From Haloferacaceae archaeon (lineage in GTDB: Archaea > Halobacteriota > Halobacteria > Halobacteriales > Haloferacaceae): a stretch of 5,668 nucleotides of DNA. Position 1 is the first letter of the stretch, and the number at the start of each line of letters is the position of its first letter. Position numbers and translations under genes: made by a program. Shown here in pieces: positions 1-5,508 of this stretch. The notes below the pieces were generated by a model that was not told the DNA's origin, made no database searches, and saw only the letters and a program-made list of their open reading frames with translations. The stretch spans positions 1-5,668 of the forward strand of contig JAQCMZ010000125.1 of NCBI GenBank assembly GCA_028274825.1, read 5' to 3'.

Positions 1-48
1 ACCGAAGCCCCTGTGGCACACACAACACAGGGACTTCGCCTCAGCTGA
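1..48 (+). CDS. Partial C-terminal end of a probable TnpB/OrfB-type protein (IS200/IS605, IS1341-like)
   Basis: An open frame runs from base 1 to a TGA at 46-48 and encodes the tail TEAPVAHTTQGLRLS. The start lies outside the window. The tail resembles, from memory, C-termini of haloarchaeal TnpB proteins (RNA-guided nucleases encoded by IS200/IS605-family elements). It also aligns in frame with a second copy at 5463-5508 (GVPAAQPTPGRHTRS). Directly downstream is a long, hairpin-rich region without a convincing gene, as expected beyond a tnpB stop codon. No RuvC or zinc-finger motif is inside the window, so the family is inferred from this short tail and the downstream structure only. Another protein with a structured 3' region cannot be excluded. 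Confidence 0.3.
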   Translation, partial: TEAPVAHTTQGLRLS

Positions 49-183
49 GGAGAGGAGTCCCGGGGTGGCCACTCCCAAGAGACTGCCCAGTGACCGGCCA
101 CACACCGATTCCAACGGTGGACTGGCTTGGGAGTCTGTAACCCTGCCACTCCCAACCCTGCGGTGCGGTGCCGTGGGAGTCCT

Positions 184-216
184 TCCGTCGCCAGACGCAG
201 TCTGGCGGGCAGTCAC
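184..216 (+). repeat. Direct repeat shared with 5636-5668 (30 of 33 bases identical)
   Basis: These 33 bases match the last 33 bases of the window except in the 3-base hairpin loop, which is GCA here and TGC there. A second shared block lies further left: 48-78 resembles 5507-5540, with a common core like GAGGAGT-CCGGGG followed by CCACTCCCA. The spacing between the blocks is similar in both copies, so these are two copies of one element in the same orientation. Confidence 0.85.
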
Positions 217-242
217 GCGCAGCGTGACGACGCCTTCAGGCG
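189..242 (+). repeat. Three consecutive hairpins, two with identical GCA triloops
   Basis: The first hairpin, 189-207, is CGCCAGAC-GCA-GTCTGGCG with 8 perfect pairs. The second, 212-228, is GTCACGC-GCA-GCGTGAC with 7 perfect pairs and the same GCA loop. The third, 231-242, is CGCC-TTCA-GGCG. Subterminal hairpins are a hallmark of IS200/IS605 ends, where the TnpA transposase recognises them, and they also occur in omegaRNA. The first hairpin is repeated at 5641-5659. The structure is seen directly; the role is inferred. Confidence 0.65.
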
Positions 243-301
243 GAGGAGGATGTCAAACGGTTGACGGTCAGAGAAGCGTGAAACAGAACAACGGGTGATT
301 G

Positions 302-586
302 TCAACTTCGCGAGAGGGATTCGCTGTCTATCACTGAGCAGATCTTCAGGTGTGTGAGATACGACTCGTACGGTTCGTCACACATGGGACACCGTTCAGA
401 CCCCGCTGGGTCGGTGTGTTGATCATCACCGGCAGTCGGCGCGTCAAACTGGTCGGCAATCCAGCGGCCAAAGTCCTCAACGAGTTGCTTCTCACCGGTT
501 TCAGTGTTGATAATGATGTCACCGCGATGCCCGTGAACCACCTCGTACGTCTGACCGTCAACTTCGTGTGTTGTTCTCTGACTCAT
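302..586 (-). CDS. Hypothetical 94-aa acidic protein with a C-terminal C2HC zinc-finger-like motif
   Basis: The function is unknown. The ATG at 584-586 was chosen because the upstream in-frame alternative (599-601) is only a TTG. The N-terminal half (residues about 1-50, beginning MSQRTTHEV) includes a segment like GDIIINTETGEKQLVEDFG that suggests beta strands then a helix. A short acidic linker follows. The C-terminal part has CPMC-x9-H-x3-C (Cys66, Cys69, His79, Cys83), which fits a single zinc-binding finger. The acidic composition is typical of haloarchaeal cytosolic proteins. There is no signal peptide or membrane segment. It could be a small DNA- or protein-binding regulator, but no partner is evident. 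No strong TATA box is seen; a GATAACT-like stretch near 616-622 on the minus strand is a weak candidate for a leaderless transcript. Confidence 0.65.
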   Translation of the reverse strand: MSQRTTHEVDGQTYEVVHGHRGDIIINTETGEKQLVEDFGRWIADQFDAPTAGDDQHTDPAGSERCPMCDEPYESYLTHLKICSVIDSESLSRS

Positions 587-668
587 AGCGTGGTGAGACA
601 ACCAACCGTCGGAGAGTTATCGATGCTCAAGATCACTGCGACGTGAATTTAGCCTCATCGTCTCCGGC

Positions 669-682
669 GTTCAGTGTTCAGT
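669..682. repeat. Two tandem copies of GTTCAGT, with a third partial match
   Basis: GTTCAGT occurs twice back to back and is followed by the related TGTTCAT. It lies about 85-95 bases upstream of the minus-strand 94-aa gene, in the gap between that gene and the 75-aa frame. Short tandem motifs like this can be regulator-binding sites, but chance is possible at this length. Confidence 0.3.
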
Positions 683-735
683 TGTTCATTCAGGTTTCTG
701 ATTGTGGAAGATACCGGCAGACAGTCAACCGATAC

Positions 736-751
736 GATAATAGATATTATC
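736..751. repeat. AT-rich inverted repeat GATAATA-GA-TATTATC
   Basis: Perfect 7-base arms are separated by GA, in an AT-rich patch between the stop of the 75-aa frame (793) and the start of the 94-aa gene (586). The symmetry suits a dimeric regulator site. As RNA the stem would be weak and there is no T tract on the minus strand, so a terminator is less likely. The bases from 587 to 792 hold no gene I can support. Confidence 0.4.
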
Positions 752-792
752 ACTCGGATTATTCGTGAGCACTCCGGTGAACCGCCTCGGGA

Positions 793-1020
793 TCAACCCT
801 CAAAGGCTTGGTTTCCGTAGATATGTAGCACCTGGCCACCACCGGAACGGTGATACTCGGGACGCCAAACGTCAGCGGTGCAGGCCGCGCTTTCGTCCAC
901 AGTAACACTAGTCGCCACAGCCAGATGAGCTCTGGGATACAAGACGATTCCCGCAGCCGAATGCGAGATGGCCTGTTTCTGAGTGAACCACACTGTCCGA
1001 TACCCACCAGCAGAAGCCAT
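793..1020 (-). CDS. Hypothetical 75-aa protein, possibly a gene fragment
   Basis: An ATG at 1018-1020 opens a frame ending in TGA at 793-795. The product begins MASAGGYRTVWFTQ and ends VLHIYGNQAFEG. It is not recognised. It looks strand-rich (segments such as GIVLYP, HLAVATSVTV, GQVLHIYG), with one Cys and no signal peptide or transmembrane helix. It is less acidic than its neighbours, which weakens the case for a native haloarchaeal protein. Codon choice is plausible and this frame is better than the overlapping longer frame, which is basic and Leu/Arg-rich. No clear promoter is seen; a TAGTTAGT-like stretch near 1046-1054 (minus strand) is a weak candidate. It could be the surviving part of a larger broken gene. 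The gap 1021-1239 holds no gene I can support. Confidence 0.4.
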   Translation of the reverse strand: MASAGGYRTVWFTQKQAISHSAAGIVLYPRAHLAVATSVTVDESAACTADVWRPEYHRSGGGQVLHIYGNQAFEG

Positions 1021-1239
1021 TTGATCAATGGGGAATGAGCTTCAGACACTAACTACGGCTACCACGCAGTGTTGATTACCTCACATAGCTGAAGCCGTCA
1101 AGTCTTCTCTCAGGATAACACGATATTCCGGACACAGGTTTCGGATCACCACGTGCTCGCAAGAACACTCGAAATCGATCGACATTAGTCAGTACCGCTC
1201 TGGCGGATAGAAAATAATCTGCACCGTCGAGCCGACCTC

Positions 1240-1767
1240 TTACCATGATGTCGGGAGAACCGATACCTCGAGATCTTGTTCGGTGGCGAACTCGAAAATC
1301 TCGGGCCAAGTGCCGTGTGTCGGTGTCTCACCTACCTGCTGGTGGTCGTGTCTCAGACGCCCAAGAGTATCCGGGAAGACATGCATCGAGAACAGCGCTG
1401 GATCGCCGTCATCCAGCCACAGTGTAGCGTTATCACTTGCCGGCGGCTCATGAGGCGACTGGTGTGGGCGTTCAGCGTCGCTCTCTGGCGAGTGTGGACA
1501 CTCGTCACCGCCAGTGATTAATCGGCGGATAGATGCCACCTCGGCGGGTTCGTCGAGACCGAACGCCTGGAGGAACTGCTGGCGCTGATACGCGGACATG
1601 ATCGCGGCCAGTGCTCGCCAGATGTCCTCCCACTCCGGGTCGTCTGGGTCGTGATCGATATACTCGTGGATGGCCTGGCGAAGTTGTCGATATTCCTCCC
1701 ACGGCGGGGGCTCGTATTGGCCGGGGGATGGCCGCTCGTCGCGGTCGTGGCGAGTATCGTCACTCAT
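1240..1767 (-). CDS. Hypothetical 175-aa acidic protein
   Basis: Not recognised. Three parts are visible. Residues 1-22 are a polar, Asp/Pro-rich start (MSDDTRHDRDERPSPG). Residues 23-85 are probably helical, with Trp-containing acidic turns (DPDDPEWEDIW) and a helix through AYQRQQFLQAFGLDE. A His/Pro/Glu-rich linker spans about 88-110. The C-terminal part, 112-175, contains WLDDGDPALFSMHVFPD and ends FEFATEQDLEVSVLPTSW, which looks like a small alpha/beta unit. There is no membrane segment or signal peptide. The strong acidity and the leaderless-type promoter at 1791-1798 support a real haloarchaeal gene. It is the first of three minus-strand frames, but gaps of over 200 bases argue against one tight operon. 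Repeated ATTCTCGCG motifs upstream hint at regulation. Confidence 0.75.
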   Translation of the reverse strand: MSDDTRHDRDERPSPGQYEPPPWEEYRQLRQAIHEYIDHDPDDPEWEDIWRALAAIMSAYQRQQFLQAFGLDEPAEVASIRRLITGGDECPHSPESDAERPHQSPHEPPASDNATLWLDDGDPALFSMHVFPDTLGRLRHDHQQVGETPTHGTWPEIFEFATEQDLEVSVLPTSW

Positions 1768-1790
1768 ATCGTGAATTCACTCCCGACAGT

Positions 1791-1798
1791 ATTATATT
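1791..1798 (-). promoter_or_regulatory. TATA-like box for the 175-aa gene
   Basis: On the minus strand the sequence reads GAGAATATAATAC, centred about 28 bases before the ATG at 1765-1767. That distance places transcription start at or next to the A of the start codon, the usual leaderless arrangement in haloarchaea. No Shine-Dalgarno sequence is present, consistent with this. The motif CGCGAGA just upstream of the box, where a BRE would sit, is part of a repeated sequence. Confidence 0.5.
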
Positions 1799-1910
1799 CT
1801 CGCGACAGCCCGGCTCATCAGCTCGGAGATGGTTCTACAGTATCTAATGGTTACATTCTCGCGGTAGTCGTCAGATTATCTCGTGAACACTGATTACAGT
1901 TGTCGCGAGA
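1796..1910. repeat. Repeated ATTCTCGCG motifs upstream of the 175-aa gene
   Basis: ATTCTCGCG occurs at 1796-1804 and again at 1855-1863. The 10-mer TCTCGCGACA at 1798-1807 recurs as its exact reverse complement at 1901-1910. A related TCTCGTGA lies at about 1880-1887. The first copy directly abuts the TATA-like box, so an operator function is possible. The far copy lies near the left edge of the LarA-like remnant. Confidence 0.45.
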
Positions 1911-1930
1911 CGAAAGTCCAGATGCAGCCG

Positions 1931-2704
1931 ACGACAGGCGCTTCTCCACACGGTATGCTCGTCATTGGGATGGGGGAAACAACGCGGTGCCAAGATCGCT
2001 CACGAGTGGGCCGTCGACTGGAGTTTCCGGAATATGATCCCGGAAATCACTAGCCAACTGTTAGAGACGCTGCCGATTGTCGGCGGCGTCGCTATCGACA
2101 AGGATCAACACGATGACACTGCGATACTCGAAGGCGCCTCTCCGGCTGGGTTTCTCTCTCTCCAGAGGCTGAACTGCTCGAGACCGCCTGCGAGATCATG
2201 CCCACATTGCCGTTCGACAACACTGATGTGTTGATTGTCGACGGGCAGGGTATGGACACCAATGTCATGGGGCGACGGCAGTTTTCAATCGACGAACCCG
2301 CAACGAATCAGCCAGAGATCAAACGTATCTATATTCGAAGTCTGACTGAGAAGAGCTATTGGAACGATGGTGATGGGGTCAGCTGGCTGTGTCCACGCCG
2401 ACACCGCCGCCGATATCGATCCATCAACGACGCTCATAAACGCGATCACAGCCAGCAAGACTCGTGGAGTGCGACTCCCACCGATGGTCGAGACTGACCG
2501 CGCTAGACTCGTCGCGGCACTCTCGACTCTCGGCACTGTCGGACCTGACGACGCTCGTGTTCTCCGGATTCAAGACACGATGGAGATGCGCTAACTGGCC
2601 GCTTCGACAGCACTCGTCGAGGAAGCACGCGGTAACGTCAGTCTCACCGTCGTTCCGAATCTGAGCCGATTAGCTTCGAGGATAGACAGTTTCCCGACTT
2701 CTAA
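1931..2704 (+). pseudogene. C-terminal remnant of a LarA-like (DUF2088/Lar_N-type) protein, multiply frameshifted
   Basis: Stitching three frames gives a continuous protein of about 255 codons. It reads MLVIGMGKQRGAKIAHEW, then DKDQHDDTAILEGASPAGFL, then AELLETACEIMPTLPFD, GMDTNVMGRRQFSIDEP, IYIRSLTEKS, TTLINAITASKTRGVRLPP and METDRARLVAALSTLGTVG, ending EPISFEDRQFPDF at TAA 2702-2704. The GxGKQRGA-x3-H and GMDxNVxGR motifs are characteristic, from memory, of lactate-racemase-domain (LarA-like) proteins, isomerase-type enzymes linked to nickel-pincer cofactors. The lesions are: an extra G in the run 1972-1976; a shift in the CT repeat at 2157-2167; an apparent in-frame loss of a few residues near 2243-2254; a shift at 2357-2360; an internal TAA at 2592-2594; and a shift at 2651-2654. 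The N-terminal half is absent. It cannot make a functional enzyme. Confidence 0.7.
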
Positions 2705-2794
2705 TCGAGCAGCAGGCAGTTCCAGCGGCCTACAACAGGAACTGGGAATAGGCTACCCGAACACGGTGGTGCGGGTATTGAAGTTTCCCGACTT
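2688..2794. repeat. Direct repeat of AGTTTCCCGACTT, two copies 94 bases apart
   Basis: The 13-mer AGTTTCCCGACTT occurs at 2688-2700 and at 2782-2794. The first copy covers the end of the LarA-like remnant (the codons for QFPDF), the second lies in non-coding sequence. Flanks are unrelated. It may be a footprint of a duplication or deletion at the pseudogene edge. The gap 2705-2921 holds no gene I can support. Confidence 0.45.
2717..2744. repeat. Inverted repeat CAGTTCC/GGAACTG, 7-base arms
   Basis: The arms at 2717-2723 and 2738-2744 are perfect reverse complements around a 14-base loop, just after the end of the LarA-like remnant. It could form a hairpin in a read-through transcript. No T tract follows, so terminator function is not supported. 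Confidence 0.35.
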
Positions 2795-2882
2795 TCATCC
2801 CAGAGTCCAGACGTGGCGATTGGCGCGTTTCGATCGGTGACAAGCGTCCCGTCTCTCAGTATTCATCTTGATACTCATCGCG

Positions 2883-2912
2883 CATATAGGTCGTCAGTGC
2901 TTACTGTATAAT
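2883..2912 (+). promoter_or_regulatory. Possible TATA-like elements for the ABC exporter gene
   Basis: CATATAGG at 2883-2890 lies about 36 bases before the ATG at 2922, which would give a short leader. TGTATAAT at 2905-2912 is a better match by composition but is too close to that ATG; it would fit initiation near 2935 and a start at the Met codon at 2964. The two choices cannot be separated by eye. Confidence 0.25.
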
Positions 2913-2921
2913 CTCGTGGGA

Positions 2922-4802
2922 ATGGAACTCCGAACCCAGTTTGGGAACAACTCTGTCTTTCAAATGTACCTGTCGAACGGGCAAAAGTACTGGAAGTACG
3001 TCGTCCTCGCAGTGTTGTCCGGGGCGATTGGAACGATCCTCACGCAGATCCCACAGGTCGCGTTTGGACTAGTGATTGAGGTCATCGACCCGACTGTGAG
3101 TCAGTCACAGTTTCCGTTCGCTGACACGGTGTTGTCTCCCGATGCACAGACGCGGGCAACGCAGGTGAGCGCCGTGTTCTTCATCGCGATCTTCCTGATC
3201 GCTGGCTTCCGGTTCGTATCAGGATATCTGTGGGACATATTCAAGGAATCATTTCAAAAGAGCGTTCGAGTGGATTGTTACGAGTCAATTCAGGAACTCC
3301 ACCCGAGACGGTTTATCCAGCGGTCATCGGGAGAGTACTTGAGCGTCATCGAATCAGATGTCAAACAGGTCGGACAGCTTCCGCGAACGGTCATTTCTGG
3401 TGTCTCGAATGACGTTGTGAATATATTGACGATTGGAATCGTCTTGTTCTCGTTGAACTGGCAATTCGCGCTGTTATTGCTCTCTCCAGTTCCGTTCATT
3501 GCGTGGTACACGTTCAAATTCAACGCGGTGATTGAGCCGCTGTATCAAAAAACACGCCAAACATCGGCTTCATTGACCGAGCAACTATCATCGAGTATTC
3601 GAGGGATATTGACGGTCCGTTCGTACGTGGCGGAGAGTAGAGAAGTGGAGCGAGTGCAAGAGGCCTCTGAAGACGTTCAAGTTGCACAGTTGGACGTGAC
3701 GAGAACGTGGCTGTCGTACGCACAGGTGTTTGGTGTCACCTCGCGGTTTAGTAGTTTTATCGTTCTCTCGGTAGGTGCGTTGTGGGTAATCTCTGGCCCA
3801 CCCGTGTTTTTCACTGCGCCGCTGACAGCTGCGGAATTAGCTGTCTTCTTCACGAATTCGACACTGCTGATTCAGCCTGCGACCAGTCTTCACTCGTACG
3901 TTGACAACTACAAGGACGCGAAAGCCTCCGCCGACAGAGTCTACAGTATCATTCAGACGCAGTCACGGGACGAGAAGTCATTCAGCAAGGAATTCACGAA
4001 TATCGATGGGACGGTGCAACTCAGTGACGTGCGATTTTCGTACGTCTTCGACGACCGCGACCCTATCGAGCGGCTCACTGAGGATGAATCCGGTGACGAC
4101 GGCGATGATACTGATCCGTTCGTGTTTGGGCCTGTGAATTGCAGTATCAAACGAGGCCAAACAGTCGGGATCGTCGGTCCATCTGGGTCCGGAAAAACGA
4201 CGTTCATTCGCCTGCTGATGCGGTTTATCGACGCTGACAGCGGAACAATACGAGTTGACAACAGCGATATTTCCGAACATGATCCCAAGAGTCTCCGCGG
4301 ACAGATTGGATACGTCGAACAACAGCCGTATATATTCGACTCGACGCTGGAAGAGAATATCAGATACGGGAACGTCTCTGCAAGCGACGATCAACTACAC
4401 GAGGCCGTTGAGAAAGCTGTCTTGAGAAAGACCGTTGATAGCATGGAAAACGGGCTTGAGACGACGCTCGGTGAATCAGGCAACAGAATGTCTGGCGGTG
4501 AAAAACAACGGGTAGCTATTGCCAGAGCGATTTTGTCTGACCCGGAAATGGTCGTGCTGGATGAGGCCACCAGCCACGTTGACAATATCACTGAGAGTAA
4601 AATACAGCATGCTATCAACGACATCACCGAGAACAGAACGACGATAATCGTCGCACACCGATTGTCCACGATTCGCAATGCGGACAAGATACTGGTTTTC
4701 CAGGATGGCCAGATCGTCGAACAGGGGAGTCATGAGATACTGACGAACATCGAAGACGGGCTGTACGCTGAATTGTGGGCAAAACACGTCGGGAAACTGT
4801 GA
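2922..4802 (+). CDS. ABC exporter half-transporter: fused membrane domain and ATPase (MsbA/LmrA-type, subfamily B)
   Basis: A 626-aa ATP-driven exporter expected to work as a dimer in the cell membrane; its substrate is unknown. The N-terminal domain has six probable membrane helices at about 26-54, 82-104, 161-178, 181-198, 270-291 and 301-320, followed by a complete nucleotide-binding domain. Visible motifs are an aromatic A-loop (Tyr374), Walker A GPSGSGKT (419-426), Q-loop Gln467 in YVEQQPYIF, signature MSGGE (523-527, in place of LSGGQ), Walker B VVLDE (Asp547, Glu548), D-loop SHVD (551-554) and H-loop His579 in VAHRLST. An acidic insert (387-398) separates the A-loop strand from Walker A. 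The length is normal and all catalytic residues are present. The frame is open back to a TTG at 2868, but the ATG at 2922 is preferred; ATG at 2964 is also possible. It stands alone, with pseudogenes on both sides. Lipid, drug or peptide export are all possible. Confidence 0.95.
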   Translation: MELRTQFGNNSVFQMYLSNGQKYWKYVVLAVLSGAIGTILTQIPQVAFGLVIEVIDPTVSQSQFPFADTVLSPDAQTRATQVSAVFFIAIFLIAGFRFVSGYLWDIFKESFQKSVRVDCYESIQELHPRRFIQRSSGEYLSVIESDVKQVGQLPRTVISGVSNDVVNILTIGIVLFSLNWQFALLLLSPVPFIAWYTFKFNAVIEPLYQKTRQTSASLTEQLSSSIRGILTVRSYVAESREVERVQEASEDVQVAQLDVTRTWLSYAQVFGVTSRFSSFIVLSVGALWVISGPPVFFTAPLTAAELAVFFTNSTLLIQPATSLHSYVDNYKDAKASADRVYSIIQTQSRDEKSFSKEFTNIDGTVQLSDVRFSYVFDDRDPIERLTEDESGDDGDDTDPFVFGPVNCSIKRGQTVGIVGPSGSGKTTFIRLLMRFIDADSGTIRVDNSDISEHDPKSLRGQIGYVEQQPYIFDSTLEENIRYGNVSASDDQLHEAVEKAVLRKTVDSMENGLETTLGESGNRMSGGEKQRVAIARAILSDPEMVVLDEATSHVDNITESKIQHAINDITENRTTIIVAHRLSTIRNADKILVFQDGQIVEQGSHEILTNIEDGLYAELWAKHVGKL

Positions 4803-4837
4803 GCCGGGTGAGAACCCTCCGTGGCAGTTTCCCCGGC
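4803..4837 (+). terminator. Possible stem-loop directly after the ABC exporter stop codon
   Basis: GCCGGG at 4803-4808 begins immediately after the TGA and pairs with CCCGGC at 4832-4837 across a 23-base loop. The 6-pair GC stem could form in RNA. No T-rich tract follows, so archaeal termination here is only a guess. The rest of the gap to 4988 shows no gene. Confidence 0.2.
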
Positions 4838-4988
4838 ACACACGAGACCGGGTGAAGCTATGAGAAATCTGAGGTGGGTCCATCCGATTTCGGTACTCAC
4901 CCATAGGTCACAACAGGCCCGGTCAAATCACAGTCGCACAGTTCGAGACTGACGATACTTCCGTGTTTTCGGCAACTGTTATGTTCGT

Positions 4989-5220
4989 ATGAGCATCGAC
5001 ATGGGTGCACTCGTGGTTCGACTGTTCGAGCAGAGTCCTCAGAAGACGAGTCCATCAGGCCGCCACGAGTACCTCCCCGTACTGTTCGCGAATCTCATCC
5101 CCGTCGCCGGCACTGTCGGGTTCGGTTTGGAGTGTCACCAATCTCGTGGGGATTTATGCGCTAAGAAGGCGCAATACCACGGTCTTCAGGCCATGGGTAC
5201 GCGCCGTCACCCCGAACTGA
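4989..5220 (+). pseudogene. Remnant of a haloarchaeal DUF6498-like membrane protein, frameshifted
   Basis: The ATG at 4989 opens a frame with YLPVLFANLIPVAGTVGFG. The frame then derails, but reading one base later gives WSVTNLVGIYALRRR at once. Removing one T from TTT at 5126-5128 joins the two into ANLIPVAGTVGFGWSVTN. From memory this matches the first membrane region of haloarchaeal DUF6498-type proteins (pattern LANLxPLxGVxxFGW). Those proteins are usually several times longer, with multiple membrane helices. Here the joined frame stops at 5218-5220 after about 76 codons and the last 20 are not recognisable. It is therefore a truncated, broken copy. The function of the family is unknown. 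A sequencing error at the T run could explain the shift but not the missing remainder. Confidence 0.5.
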
Positions 5221-5225
5221 ATCCA

Positions 5226-5240
5226 CTCTCTATTAGAGAG
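5226..5240. repeat. Palindrome CTCTCTA-T-TAGAGAG
   Basis: Perfect 7-base arms surround a single T. It lies just past the DUF6498-like remnant and about 150 bases before the right-hand tnpB-tail-like element. The form fits a protein-binding site or an element boundary. The stretch 5241-5381 shows no gene I can support. Confidence 0.4.
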
Positions 5241-5381
5241 CCTGAGATTTCGAACCGTGGATGGAATCTGATGGTCGCCGTAACTAATAATCGGAATCGG
5301 ATGAGACCAGAGTGATTGTCACCCATCCTGCGATGGCGACCTGCTCGCCCCAAGCAACTACTAATCGAACCCAGTCGATGA

Positions 5382-5508
5382 CCGGCTGATTCCCACAGAG
5401 TCAGTGCGGAGTCGACTGCTGCACGCACGACACAAGTAACTCCGAGTGCGCTGACACCTGCTGGCGTCCCTGCGGCACAACCAACACCTGGACGCCACAC
5501 ACGGTCGA
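5382..5508 (+). pseudogene. Orphan C-terminal fragment of a TnpB-like protein
   Basis: After a TGA at 5379-5381 the frame reads PADSHRVSAESTAARTTQV and then TPSALTPAGVPAAQPTPG. The second part aligns with the tail encoded at 1-48, in the same frame and at the same position relative to the shared hairpins. No start codon, RuvC motif or zinc finger precedes it, and upstream sequence is the unrelated DUF6498-like remnant, so the rest of the gene is missing. The stop codon present in the left copy is not conserved here; the frame stays open. Family assignment rests on the comparison with the left copy and on memory of haloarchaeal TnpB tails. Confidence 0.3.

Larger units (their letters stand above)
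1..250 (+). ncRNA. Candidate omegaRNA/sotRNA region and right end of an IS200/IS605-type element (left copy)
   Basis: The region is packed with complementary segments. A long stem pairs 4-15 with 26-37, interrupted by one C/A mismatch. CCTCAGCTGAGG at 39-50 is a perfect palindrome across the TGA. ACTCCCAAG at 71-79 is complementary to 126-134, and 126-133 can alternatively pair with 148-155 (all but one base). Three hairpins follow in a row at 189-242. It overlaps the 3' end of the tnpB-like frame and extends well past its stop. This is the known layout of omegaRNAs, described in Halobacterium as sense-overlapping transcripts of IS1341-type genes. Parts recur at 5463-5668. The exact 3' end, and hence where a guide would begin, cannot be fixed from sequence alone. 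Confidence 0.4.

Noticed and set aside
65..298. A 77-codon plus-strand frame after the tnpB-like tail
   Set aside because: It is made of the hairpin-forming sequence itself, has a non-ATG start and a low-complexity composition, and the equivalent frame is not maintained as a protein in the right copy.
759..1049. A 96-codon minus-strand frame overlapping the 75-aa gene
   Set aside because: It is rich in Leu, Arg and Ser and basic, unlike haloarchaeal proteins, and it overlaps the more plausible ATG-started frame.
1076..1309. A 77-codon minus-strand frame overlapping the end of the 175-aa gene
   Set aside because: It is Arg-rich, has no promoter of its own and overlaps a better-supported gene; it looks like a shadow frame.
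1965..2234. An 89-aa gene starting with TTG in the LarA-like region
   Set aside because: Its first two-thirds match the family but its tail is out of frame, and the family sequence continues in another frame; it is one segment of the pseudogene.
2750..2800. Stretch ending GCGGGTATTGAAG that recalls the end of haloarchaeal CRISPR repeats
   Set aside because: Only one weak partial match exists, with no regularly spaced second repeat; the 13-base repeat nearby has no array structure.
2868..2921. Upstream TTG start that would add 18 residues to the ABC exporter
   Set aside because: TTG starts are rare in haloarchaea, and the added residues would cover the only plausible promoter sequences; ATG at 2922 gives a normal exporter N-terminus.
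3953..4394. Several minus-strand frames of 98-142 codons inside and just past the ABC exporter gene
   Set aside because: They are antisense to a clear, intact protein with all its motifs; none has independent support.
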